64,000 nt of DNA. Origin: Dermatophilus congolensis. GTDB taxonomy: Bacteria > Actinomycetota > Actinomycetes > Actinomycetales > Dermatophilaceae. Where the stretch lies: positions 496,001 through 560,000 of the forward strand of contig NZ_UFYA01000001.1 of the NCBI RefSeq assembly GCF_900447215.1, written 5' to 3'. This document shows, in pieces, positions 39,236 through 47,433 of the stretch. The notes beneath the pieces were generated by a model. That model searched no databases and was not told where the DNA came from. It saw only the letters and a program-made list of their open reading frames with translations. The position numbers were made by a program, and so were the translations under genes. Numbering within the stretch: position 1 is the first letter of the stretch; each line of letters opens with the position of its first letter.

Positions 39236-40219
39236 GTGCTGCGCTGGAACCAGGTATCTGATCTGCCCGCCGATCTCGGCCCCACTGCCGTGACTATAGG
39301 AACTTTCGACGGTGTGCATCGGGGGCATCGAGCGGTGTTGAGCGCATTGAATTCGCAGGCTGCATCGCGGGGGGTGACTTCTGTGGCGATTACATTCGCG
39401 CAGCACCCATTGGCTGTGCTTCGTCCAGAAGACGCTCCGGAGATGGTGTGCAGCACTTCTCAGCGGTTGGATCGGATGGCTGATAGTGGATTGGGTGGCG
39501 TGCTGGTTTTGGATTTTACTGCGGAGTTTGCGCAGTTGAGTCCGCGAGAGTTTGTGCAGCAGGTGATCGTGGAGGGGCTTAACGCTAAGGCGGTCATTCT
39601 GGGCCGTGACAGTAGGTTTGGGCACCGTAATGCGGGCGATGTGGAGACGATGCGTGCGCTAGGTGAGGAGTTTGGATTCGAAACGGTGGTTCTTGATGAT
39701 GTGGGGGTGTGTGCTGGCTCAGAGGCTGCTGTGCAGCGGTGGTCATCGTCGATGACGCGGGATTTCCTTGCTCGTGGTGAGGTGGGGGAGGCGGCCAAGG
39801 TTTTGGGGCGTCCGCATGTTGTCTCTGGTGAGGTGGTTCACGGGGATCACCGTGGGCGTGAGCTGGGGTATCCGACAGCTAATTTGAGTACGGACAGTGA
39901 GGGGCTTGTTCCTGCTGATGGGGTGTATGCGGGGTGGTTGATTCGGCCGGGGATGCCGGTTGGTTCGGCTGAACGTATGTTGCCGACGGCTATTTCGGTG
40001 GGTACGAATCCTACGTTTGAGGGCACGCAGCGGCGCGTAGAGGCCTATGTGCTTGACCGAACAGATCTGGATTTGTACGGCGAGCGTGTGAATGTTGAGT
40101 TTGTGAAGATGTTGCGGCCTACGTTGAAGTTTGACTCGGTGGAGGAGTTGTTGGAGTGCATGGAGCAGGATGTGGCACAGACAAGGCAGATTCTTTCGTC
40201 GGTGGTGCCGTCGGTATGA
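39236..40219 (+). CDS. ribF: Bifunctional riboflavin kinase/FAD synthetase
   Basis: 327-aa enzyme making FMN and then FAD. The N-terminal adenylyltransferase domain has TIGTFDGVHRGH and LGRDSRFGHRN; the C-terminal kinase domain has GRELGYPTANL and FEGTQRRVEAYVLD. GTG start. The stop overlaps the next gene's start by four bases. Confidence 0.95.
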   Translation: MLRWNQVSDLPADLGPTAVTIGTFDGVHRGHRAVLSALNSQAASRGVTSVAITFAQHPLAVLRPEDAPEMVCSTSQRLDRMADSGLGGVLVLDFTAEFAQLSPREFVQQVIVEGLNAKAVILGRDSRFGHRNAGDVETMRALGEEFGFETVVLDDVGVCAGSEAAVQRWSSSMTRDFLARGEVGEAAKVLGRPHVVSGEVVHGDHRGRELGYPTANLSTDSEGLVPADGVYAGWLIRPGMPVGSAERMLPTAISVGTNPTFEGTQRRVEAYVLDRTDLDLYGERVNVEFVKMLRPTLKFDSVEELLECMEQDVAQTRQILSSVVPSV

Positions 40220-40998
40220 GTGCACAGTTCTTTGGGGGGCAGGTCCCGCTTCTTGAATATGACGCAGATGTGCGTGACTTTGTTGGTGATGGGCATCGTG
40301 CGGCTGAGGCTGGTAATGATCCGGTTTTGCCGCGGCGGATTGTGTTGGCGTTCCTTGGGGATGTGGTCCAGAAGTTCGCGGCGGCTCAGGGATGGCAGGT
40401 GGGGTTTGAGTTTGATCTCATCGCTGGAGTCGTACCGATGTGGGTGGGGGAGTACCAGGGTGAGCAACTTGCACTGGTAAATATGCCGGTGGGGGCGGCT
40501 GCGTCGGTGACGGTTGCTGAGCGTGCAGTGATGCTTGGCGTAGATACGCTTGTGGCGGTGGGGTCATGTGGCTCGTTGGTGCCGCACGAGGCGGGGGCGT
40601 TGATTCTTCCGACGAAAGCTTTGCGCGATGAGGGCACGTCGTACCACTACCTTCCTGCTGGCCGGTGGGTAGAAACTGATGCGCAGGTGCGTGCTGCGTG
40701 TGGCGAGGCGATTGAGGGGTTGGGGTTGGAGTTCGTGGAGGCTGCGACATGGACGACAGATGGGTTTTTCCGTGAGACTCCGGGAAAGGTGGCTGCTCGT
40801 CGAGGGCAGGGCTGCGAGGTTGTCGAGATGGAGTGCTCGGCTTTGTCTGCGATGGCACAGTTCCGTGGGGTGAGGTTTGGGCAGATTCTCTATTCGGCGG
40901 ATAGTTTGGCTGCGGAGGTCCACGATCAGCGAGGTTGGGGTAGTAGCTTTCGGGAGATTGCGTTGAATGCGGCTCTTGATGCGGCGCTCAAACTTTGA
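40216..40998 (+). CDS. Nucleoside phosphorylase family protein
   Basis: 260-aa protein of the PNP/UDP (NP-I) family, with LVAVGSCGSLVP and the VEMECSALSAMAQF motif used in ribose and base recognition. The N-terminus is longer than in UdP and resembles actinobacterial purine or uridine phosphorylases; the exact nucleoside is not predictable. ATGA overlap with ribF indicates coupling. Confidence 0.85.
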   Translation: MSAQFFGGQVPLLEYDADVRDFVGDGHRAAEAGNDPVLPRRIVLAFLGDVVQKFAAAQGWQVGFEFDLIAGVVPMWVGEYQGEQLALVNMPVGAAASVTVAERAVMLGVDTLVAVGSCGSLVPHEAGALILPTKALRDEGTSYHYLPAGRWVETDAQVRAACGEAIEGLGLEFVEAATWTTDGFFRETPGKVAARRGQGCEVVEMECSALSAMAQFRGVRFGQILYSADSLAAEVHDQRGWGSSFREIALNAALDAALKL

Positions 40999-41076
40999 AT
41001 TATCTCGTTTAATGCGCGAATAGTGTTGAGTGCGGCGCGATTGGGATGAAGATCACCCCACGCATACCCTGGTGGT

Positions 41077-43104
41077 ATGCGTGGAACCTCGAGAATCGAC
41101 CAACTCGAGCCGCTGCTCGGAGCGGTCAATAAACCCATCCAATACCTCGGTGGCGAGATGAACAGCCAGGTCAAGGATTGGGATTGCGGTGGTTTCGCCA
41201 CCGGACCTGATGGGGAGCAGCAGGAATTGACTGCTCGTTGGGCTCTTATGTACCCAGATGCTTATGAGGTGGGGCTGCCCAATCAGGGACTGATGATCCT
41301 TTATGAAGTGCTGAATGAGCGTTCTGATGCCCTGGCTGAGCGTACGTATGCAGTGTGGCCGGATTTGGCTGAGAGTATGCGTGCTTCGGGGGTGCCGCTG
41401 TTGACGGTGGATGCGCACCGTGCGGTGTGTGAGTTCGATGTTCTTGGGATTAGTTTTTCCACGGAGTTGAACTACACGAACATGTTGGAGGCGCTGGACC
41501 TGGCTGGGATTCCGCTGCATGCGCATGAACGCGGTGTTGATGACCCGATTGTTCTTGTCGGTGGTCATGCCAGTTTTAACCCGGAGCCAATTGCGCGGTT
41601 TATTGATGCCGCGATTATTGGTGATGGTGAGGCAGCAGTATTGAAGGCTAGCGAGATCATCACTGCGTGGAAGAAGGAGGGGCGCCCTGGTGGCCGGACG
41701 GAGTTGTTGACTCGTTTGGCTGTGGATGGGGGCGTTTATGTTCCTGGTTTTTACGAGGTGACGTACCGGGCCGATGGGTGTATTGAACAGGTCTGCTTGA
41801 AGGATGAGGCTTTGGCTGCTGGCGTTCCTGAACGGGCAGTGAAGCATACGGTTACGGATTTGGATGAGTGGCCGTATCCGAAACAGCCGATCGTGCCGAT
41901 TGCTGAAACGGTGCATGAGCGGATGAGTGTAGAGATTTTCCGTGGCTGTACGCGAGGGTGCCGGTTTTGTCAGGCCGGGATGATTACCCGTCCGGTGCGG
42001 GAGCGCTCGATCACTGGTATCGGTGAGATGGTGGAAAGCGGTTTGGCTGCGACGGGGTATGAGGAAGTCGGCCTTTTGTCGTTGTCGAGTGCGGATCATT
42101 CGGAGATCGCTGAGATCACGAAGGGGTTGGCGGATCGCTATGAGGGGACGAATACGTCTTTGTCGTTGCCTAGTACGCGGGTGGATGCGTTCAATATCGA
42201 TCTTGCTAATGAGTTGTCTCGTAATGGACGCAGGTCTGGTTTGACGTTTGCTCCCGAGGGAGGGAGTGAGCGTTTGCGTCGTGTGATTAACAAGATGGTG
42301 AGTGAGGACGATCTTATCCAGACGGTTTCGGCGGCGTATGGCGCTGGCTGGCGTCAGGTGAAGTTGTACTTCATGTGTGGTTTGCCCACGGAGACTGATG
42401 AGGATGTGCTGCAGATTGCGAAGATGGCTTCTCGGGTGATTGAGGAGGGCCGAAAGGTCAGCGGCAACAAAGATATTCGTTGCACTGTGTCGATTGGTGG
42501 GTTTGTGCCGAAGGCGCACACTCCTTTCCAGTGGGCGGGGCAGTTGTCGCCAGAGGAGACAGATGCTCGTTTGGTGAAGTTGCGTGATGCGATTCGGGCA
42601 GACAAGAAGTACGGAAGGTCTATCGGGTATCGCTATCACGATGGCAAGCCAGGTCAGATTGAGGGTTTGCTTTCGCGCGGTGATCGTCGTGTGGGTGAGG
42701 TCATTGAGGCGGTTTGGCGTGATGGTGGAAAGTTTGATGGTTGGAGTGAACATTTTTCACACACACGGTGGGTGACTAAGGCTGCAGAAGTGTTCGACGT
42801 GATGAACGATGAACATGGGTGGCCTATTGATTTGGCGTGGTACACCACGCGTGAACGCACTGAAGAAGAGGTGCTTCCGTGGGATCACATCGACTCTGGT
42901 TTGGATAAGGAGTGGTTGTGGGATGACTGGCAAGACGCTCTTGAAGAGGTGGAGCAGGACGACTGTCGTTGGACGCCTTGTTTCGACTGTGGGGTGTGCC
43001 CAACGATGGGGACGGATATCGAGATTGGTCCTACAGGGGCGACGTTGTTGCCTTTGACAGTGTTGCGGGATGGAGCTGAAAAACTCACGGAGAAAGTTGG
43101 GTGA
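41077..43104 (+). CDS. B12-binding-domain radical SAM protein (TIGR03960 type)
   Basis: 675-aa protein: an N-terminal cobalamin-binding-like domain followed by a radical SAM core with CTRGCRFC (C291, C295, C298). A C-terminal cysteine cluster CFDCGVCP is at about residue 645. The family occurs with the DUF2344 (TIGR03936) protein, which sometimes is fused to it; a role in RNA modification or processing has been suggested from its neighbours (RNase E/G, L21, L27), without proof. No convincing ribosome site; an alternative start downstream is possible. Confidence 0.9.
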   Translation: MRGTSRIDQLEPLLGAVNKPIQYLGGEMNSQVKDWDCGGFATGPDGEQQELTARWALMYPDAYEVGLPNQGLMILYEVLNERSDALAERTYAVWPDLAESMRASGVPLLTVDAHRAVCEFDVLGISFSTELNYTNMLEALDLAGIPLHAHERGVDDPIVLVGGHASFNPEPIARFIDAAIIGDGEAAVLKASEIITAWKKEGRPGGRTELLTRLAVDGGVYVPGFYEVTYRADGCIEQVCLKDEALAAGVPERAVKHTVTDLDEWPYPKQPIVPIAETVHERMSVEIFRGCTRGCRFCQAGMITRPVRERSITGIGEMVESGLAATGYEEVGLLSLSSADHSEIAEITKGLADRYEGTNTSLSLPSTRVDAFNIDLANELSRNGRRSGLTFAPEGGSERLRRVINKMVSEDDLIQTVSAAYGAGWRQVKLYFMCGLPTETDEDVLQIAKMASRVIEEGRKVSGNKDIRCTVSIGGFVPKAHTPFQWAGQLSPEETDARLVKLRDAIRADKKYGRSIGYRYHDGKPGQIEGLLSRGDRRVGEVIEAVWRDGGKFDGWSEHFSHTRWVTKAAEVFDVMNDEHGWPIDLAWYTTRERTEEEVLPWDHIDSGLDKEWLWDDWQDALEEVEQDDCRWTPCFDCGVCPTMGTDIEIGPTGATLLPLTVLRDGAEKLTEKVG

Positions 43105-43155
43105 GTCGTCCGTGCACTGAGTTTGCTTTAGGCGCAGTGCGTTGATTTGAAGATG

Positions 43156-43190
43156 CGGGGCGGCGTGAGTGAAAAGCTCGCGCCGCCCCG
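43156..43190 (+). terminator. Terminator of the radical SAM gene
   Basis: 14-bp stem (one G–U pair; CGGGGCGGCGTGAG and partner) with a 7-nt loop, 52 bases after the stop and about 70 bases before the TPP riboswitch. No U-tract. Confidence 0.6.
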
Positions 43191-43257
43191 TCGTGGTGTA
43201 GGCAGGTAGTGCGGTGCCCAAGGCCGCGGTGAAGAGAGCGTGTGTATGCTCGTTTTT

Positions 43258-43345
43258 ACGACAGGGGAGCGCAGACAGCGCTGAGAGTGCGGGTGTTCCG
43301 CAGACCCTCGAACCTGATCCGGTTAGTACCGGTGTAGGGAGTCGG
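43258..43345 (+). promoter_or_regulatory. TPP (thiamine pyrophosphate) riboswitch, THI element
   Basis: The conserved THI-box pieces occur in order: ACAGGGGAGC, GCTGAGAGTGCGG, CCGCAGACCCTCGAACCTGATCC and GGTTAGTACCGGTGTAGGGAG, the second and third joined by a short variable stem. P1 can form from CGAC at the start and GTCG at the end. It lies 78 bp before the ykoE-like gene. Inference: thiamine pyrophosphate shuts off the transporter. Confidence 0.92.
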
Positions 43346-43423
43346 GATCTTCTCGTGGGCGTCTATCAAATGGCGCCTATTCCCCGTGTGGCACCGCAAT
43401 CGCGGTGAGAAACGGGTGTTCTG

Positions 43424-44089
43424 ATGGCAGTAGGAACAGAAGCGCCGCGAAGCGGCGATGAGCGGGCACGTTTTGCAGTGGCACGTGGTGGGCCAGCAGC
43501 GTGGCGCGGGCTTGATTTCGTGACTCTGGCGATGTTGGGCGTCGCGTTCGGAGTGGCGTTCTGGGCGTGGGATGTTTTGCTCTATCCCTTTGTGAAGCTG
43601 GCTTTGGTGTTTCCGCCACTGATGTCGTTGACCTTGGGTGTGTGGCTGCTGCCGTGTGTTGTCGGAATGCTTATTGTGCGTCGGCCAGGTGCAGCAGTGT
43701 TTATCGAGTGTATTGCTGCTTTTGTGGAGATGGCGCTTGGTAATGAGTGGGGAGCGATGGTGATGGTTTCCGCCACGTTGCAGGGGCTGGGGGTTGAGAC
43801 TGCATTCGCGTTATTCCGGTGGCGTCGGGCAGGCGTAAGCGTTGCGATCCTTGGTGGTTTTCTTGCCGCGGTCGTGGAGATTGCTGGTTATGAGTGGTGG
43901 GTTTATCAGGTTGAATATGCGTGGGTGTGGCGTTTTGTGTCGTTGGGTGCTGCCGCAGTTTCGGGTGTGCTTATTGCCGGGTGCGGTGGGTGGAGCATCA
44001 TGCGTGCCCTTGCCTCGACGGGGGCGTTGCGGGCGTTGCCTGCGGGGCGTGATGCTCTTCAGCAGCCAGGTTTGGATTGCAGGCACTGA
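43424..44089 (+). CDS. ykoE: ECF transporter S component, YkoE type (thiamine precursor)
   Basis: 221-aa membrane protein with five to six helices, matching the YkoE family (DVLLYPFVKLALVFPPLMSL, FIECIAAFVEMALGNEWGAM). YkoE binds hydroxymethylpyrimidine or thiamine. A ~25-residue polar N-terminus precedes the first helix. The TPP riboswitch upstream and the ATPase and T components downstream support the function. Confidence 0.9.
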   Translation: MAVGTEAPRSGDERARFAVARGGPAAWRGLDFVTLAMLGVAFGVAFWAWDVLLYPFVKLALVFPPLMSLTLGVWLLPCVVGMLIVRRPGAAVFIECIAAFVEMALGNEWGAMVMVSATLQGLGVETAFALFRWRRAGVSVAILGGFLAAVVEIAGYEWWVYQVEYAWVWRFVSLGAAAVSGVLIAGCGGWSIMRALASTGALRALPAGRDALQQPGLDCRH

Positions 44090-44091
44090 TC

Positions 44092-45594
44092 GTGTCGGGT
44101 AAAAACCTGCCTCTCGGTGCAGTGCGTTTAGAAGGTCTGACGTGGATACCGGAGGGTCAACAGACTCCGGTACTGCATGAGGTTGATCTTCAAATAGACC
44201 CTGGTGAGCGAGTCCTTCTTATTGGTCCTTCTGGTGCGGGAAAATCTACGTTGCTGCATGCGATTGCTGGTGTTCTAGGCGAGGTTGATCCTGGCGTTTT
44301 GCATGGTTCGCTGCAGCGCGGAGGCAATGTTGGTCTTCTTACTCAAGATCCTGCGGATGCACTGGTGGCAGCCACGGTTGGTCGTGATGTTGCTTTCGGC
44401 TGTGAGAACGCTGCGATGCCTCGCTCAGATATTCATGTGGCTGTTCGGGAAGCTTTGGAGTTGGTGGGATTCCCTTACCCAACGTCGCGTTCGACTTTAG
44501 CGCTTTCTGGGGGTGAGGCTCAGCGGCTTGCCCTTGCGGGGGTGATTGCTCCTCGCCCTGAGGTGCTGCTGCTGGATGAGCCGACTGCCTGTCTTGATGA
44601 GGAGTCGTCAGCTGTGGTTCGTGATGCTGTTGATCAGTCGGTGAGTGCTCGGGGGAGCACTCTAATTGTGGTTGAGCATCGTATTGAGCCGTGGCTGCCT
44701 CTTGTTGATCGAGTGTTGGTGATGGGCGCTGAGGGTTCTCTTGTGTCGGATTTTCCGGTCAGTCATGTGGACACGTGTCGTGAGATGTTGTCGAGTTTGG
44801 GGGTGTGGGTGCCGGGTGTGTCTGATCCGGCACCGCTGCCTCTTCCTGAAGGGCTGTTTGTCGCGGGGCATGTGGAGAGAAAACGGCCTGCTTTTGGTGA
44901 TGTGTTGATGGTGGCGGAGCAGGTTGAGTGGCTCCGTACTCCGCCGCGTTCGTTGACGCGGACGCGGCGCGCGCCGGTGCAGGTGCTTACTTCTACTGAT
45001 GCGTGTGTGCGAGCTGGAGAGGTTTTGGGGATACAAGGGCGTAGTGGGGCGGGTAAGTCGTCTTTTTTGCGGCTTTTAGCTGGTCTTGCAGCGCCTACGT
45101 CGGGTTCGGTTCGGGCCACGTCTGCTCTTTTTGGTGAGGGTTTTATGGGTTCTTCTTCGCCTGCAGAGTGGAGTTCGCGCGTGCTCGCTGCGCGTGTTTC
45201 GTGGGTGCCGCAACGTTCTTCGCAGACGGTGGTGGCTGACACTGTCTGGGACAGTTTGGTGGCGACGGCTCGTGTTTTGGGTCTGGTGGGTGTTGAGCAG
45301 CGCGGTGAGCAAGTCGCTGAAGCGTTGTCTTTGGGGCATGTGTTGGGCCGTAATCCGCATTCTCTTTCTGGAGGGGAAAAGCGTCGTTTAGCTGTTGCTT
45401 CTGCGGTGTTGCACGGCCCTGGTTTTGTTGCTCTTGATGAGCCTACTGTTGGTCAAGATCGCGGTACGTGGGCGGCTGTTGCTGGTGTTATGAGTGTGAT
45501 GTGTCAGGTGGGGGCGGGTGTCGTTGTGGCCAGTCATGATCGGTCACTGTGTGGGAGTTCGGGGTTAGTTGATAGCACGGTTGAGGTTTCCTGA
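44092..45594 (+). CDS. ykoD: ECF transporter double ATPase, YkoD type
   Basis: About 500-aa protein with two ABC ATPase domains. Walker A motifs are GPSGAGKST and GRSGAGKSS; signature motifs are LSGGEAQRLAL and LSGGEKRRLAV; Walker B LLLDEPTA and VALDEPTV. Energises the YkoE/YkoC complex. GTG 44092 follows the ykoE stop by two bases; a TTG at 44077 overlapping ykoE is an alternative. Confidence 0.92.
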   Translation: MSGKNLPLGAVRLEGLTWIPEGQQTPVLHEVDLQIDPGERVLLIGPSGAGKSTLLHAIAGVLGEVDPGVLHGSLQRGGNVGLLTQDPADALVAATVGRDVAFGCENAAMPRSDIHVAVREALELVGFPYPTSRSTLALSGGEAQRLALAGVIAPRPEVLLLDEPTACLDEESSAVVRDAVDQSVSARGSTLIVVEHRIEPWLPLVDRVLVMGAEGSLVSDFPVSHVDTCREMLSSLGVWVPGVSDPAPLPLPEGLFVAGHVERKRPAFGDVLMVAEQVEWLRTPPRSLTRTRRAPVQVLTSTDACVRAGEVLGIQGRSGAGKSSFLRLLAGLAAPTSGSVRATSALFGEGFMGSSSPAEWSSRVLAARVSWVPQRSSQTVVADTVWDSLVATARVLGLVGVEQRGEQVAEALSLGHVLGRNPHSLSGGEKRRLAVASAVLHGPGFVALDEPTVGQDRGTWAAVAGVMSVMCQVGAGVVVASHDRSLCGSSGLVDSTVEVS

Positions 45595-46352
45595 TGAGTG
45601 ATGCTGGTTTGTCAGGGGGCCGGGGGGGATGTCGGGCCGGTTTTTTGGGGTGCCAGGCTGGGCCGCTTTCTCTTATGGGATTTTCGTTTCTTGTTGCCGT
45701 TGGGGGGGTGAGTATTTGGTCTTTGCCCGTGGCGGGTGTGGCTTTTTTGGTTGTTGTGGTTGTCACGGTGGGGATCGCGGGGCGGGCTGCTTGTGACTGG
45801 CGTCGGATGGTTCCTCCGGTGCTTGCGGTGGCTTCGGTGACTTGGTCGAATTGGTTGCTTGCTGAGGATTCGTCGTTAGCTGTGGCTGCGACGGCTGGGT
45901 TGCGAGTTGCGTATTTTGCGTGGCCGGGGGTTGTGATTGTTGGTTTGGTGGATGTCTCGCAGCTGGGGGATCACTTGGGGCAGCGGTTGCGTTTTCCTGC
46001 GCGCGCGGTGCTTTCTGCTGTGGCTGCGTTGCAGCGGTTGGATTCGTTGTCGCAGGAGTGGCAGGAGTTGAGGTGGGCGCGTCGGGTTCGGGGCGTGGCG
46101 GCTGATCGAGGTGTGTTGGGTAGGGCAGGGGAGTTGTGGCGGTTGACGATTGCGTTGTTGGTTGAGTCGTTGCGGCAGGCTGGGGTGGTTACGGTGGCGA
46201 TGTCGGCTCGCGGGTATGAACGGTTGGGGGGGCCAGGGGTGCGGCGTACGTGGGTTGAGCCTGCGGTATGGAATCGATGGGATTTTGTGGTGATTTTTCT
46301 TGGTGGATTTTTGGCGGTGTTGCCGTGGTTTTTGAGTGTTTTGGGGCTATGA
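45594..46352 (+). CDS. ykoC: ECF transporter T component, YkoC type
   Basis: 252-aa membrane protein. The EcfT-type ATPase-coupling motif is ARGYER near residue 220, with an ARR before it (ELRWARRVRG). The first ~25 residues are Gly- and Cys-rich and not conserved in the family. The start codon overlaps the ykoD stop by one base. Confidence 0.88.
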   Translation: MSDAGLSGGRGGCRAGFLGCQAGPLSLMGFSFLVAVGGVSIWSLPVAGVAFLVVVVVTVGIAGRAACDWRRMVPPVLAVASVTWSNWLLAEDSSLAVAATAGLRVAYFAWPGVVIVGLVDVSQLGDHLGQRLRFPARAVLSAVAALQRLDSLSQEWQELRWARRVRGVAADRGVLGRAGELWRLTIALLVESLRQAGVVTVAMSARGYERLGGPGVRRTWVEPAVWNRWDFVVIFLGGFLAVLPWFLSVLGL

Positions 46353-46424
46353 GGCTGTTCAGGTATGGGGGTGTTGGGGCTCACCGAGTTGAGCTAGGCG
46401 TGGGGGCAGTTAGGCTTTTGGGCC

Positions 46425-47282
46425 ATGTCTAGTAGCGATACCACTGCAGAGCAGGCGTTGTTGACCGGCGGTGAATCTGATGCGGTAAAGACGTCGGAGA
46501 AGTCGGTGTCGCAGCCTGCGAAGAAGCGACGTCAGCGGGTTCCTACTGGACCAGCGCCGGATCCTGCGGTGCAGAAACTACGTATTCGTTATGCGAAGCG
46601 GGGGCGGCTGCGGTTTACTTCTACCCGTGATTTTCAGCGTGCGCTGGAGCGGGCTTTGCGTCGTGCAGCGATCCCGGTGGCGTATTCGGCTGGATTCCAT
46701 CCGCACCAGAAAATTTCGTATACGAATGCAGCTCCGACAGGTACCGCGAGTGAGGCTGAGTATGTCGAGATTTCGGTGACTCGCCGGTTGGATCCGCAGG
46801 CCGTTTGTGAAGCTTTGGATGCTGCTTTGCCGGATGGGTATGGGGTAGTTGAGGTGGTTGAGGGTGTTGGTGGCTCGTTGGCTGAGTTGATGGAGGGGTC
46901 ATTGTGGCGTGTGGAGTTTGGTGAGGTTTCTCAGGAGGAGCACGCCGAGTTGGATCGGGCGGTAGCTGCGTATCTGAGTTTGGAGAAGGCTGAGATCACG
47001 CGGGTGTTGAAGAAGGGGCCACGCACTTATGACACTCGCGAGGCGGTGTTGTCGATGCACTCGGTATCGGAGTCGGCTCCGTGTGCGATACTGGAAATGG
47101 TAGTGCGGCATACCACGCCCGCCGTACGCCCCGAAGATGTTCTTGCTGCGATGCGAGCAGCCGTAGATTTGAATGTTGCGCGTCCAGTTAAGGCGACGCG
47201 CTTGGCCCAAGGCCCGCTCGAGCTCGCAGCCGCAGCGGTGGCCGATCCATTCGCTGCCGGAACTGCTTCGGCTACTCCGTGA
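46425..47282 (+). CDS. DUF2344 (TIGR03936) protein, partner of the radical SAM protein
   Basis: 285-aa protein. The core begins KLRIRYAKRGRLRFTSTRDF and contains AGFHPHQKISYTNAAPTGTASEAEY. The gene normally follows the TIGR03960 radical SAM gene directly; here the thiamine transporter operon stands between them. Function unknown. The ~45-residue N-terminal extension is polar and basic. Confidence 0.9.
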   Translation: MSSSDTTAEQALLTGGESDAVKTSEKSVSQPAKKRRQRVPTGPAPDPAVQKLRIRYAKRGRLRFTSTRDFQRALERALRRAAIPVAYSAGFHPHQKISYTNAAPTGTASEAEYVEISVTRRLDPQAVCEALDAALPDGYGVVEVVEGVGGSLAELMEGSLWRVEFGEVSQEEHAELDRAVAAYLSLEKAEITRVLKKGPRTYDTREAVLSMHSVSESAPCAILEMVVRHTTPAVRPEDVLAAMRAAVDLNVARPVKATRLAQGPLELAAAAVADPFAAGTASATP

Positions 47283-47433
47283 GGTGACGCGTGACCGCGA
47301 GCCCGTGGGGTTGGAGATCAGACTTTTAGTGGATCGGATACACCGGTTCCATAGGCGCTGACGAACATTGGCGCGCGCGGTGCAGAGGTTATGGGCGTGG
47401 TCGCCGTTGGCGTGCTGCGGGAAGGAATGCCAG

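Noticed and set aside
41053-42753. 566-aa open frame on the minus strand
   Set aside because: It lies fully opposite the radical SAM gene, has no family motif and the composition of a mirror frame (rich in His, Arg, Thr).
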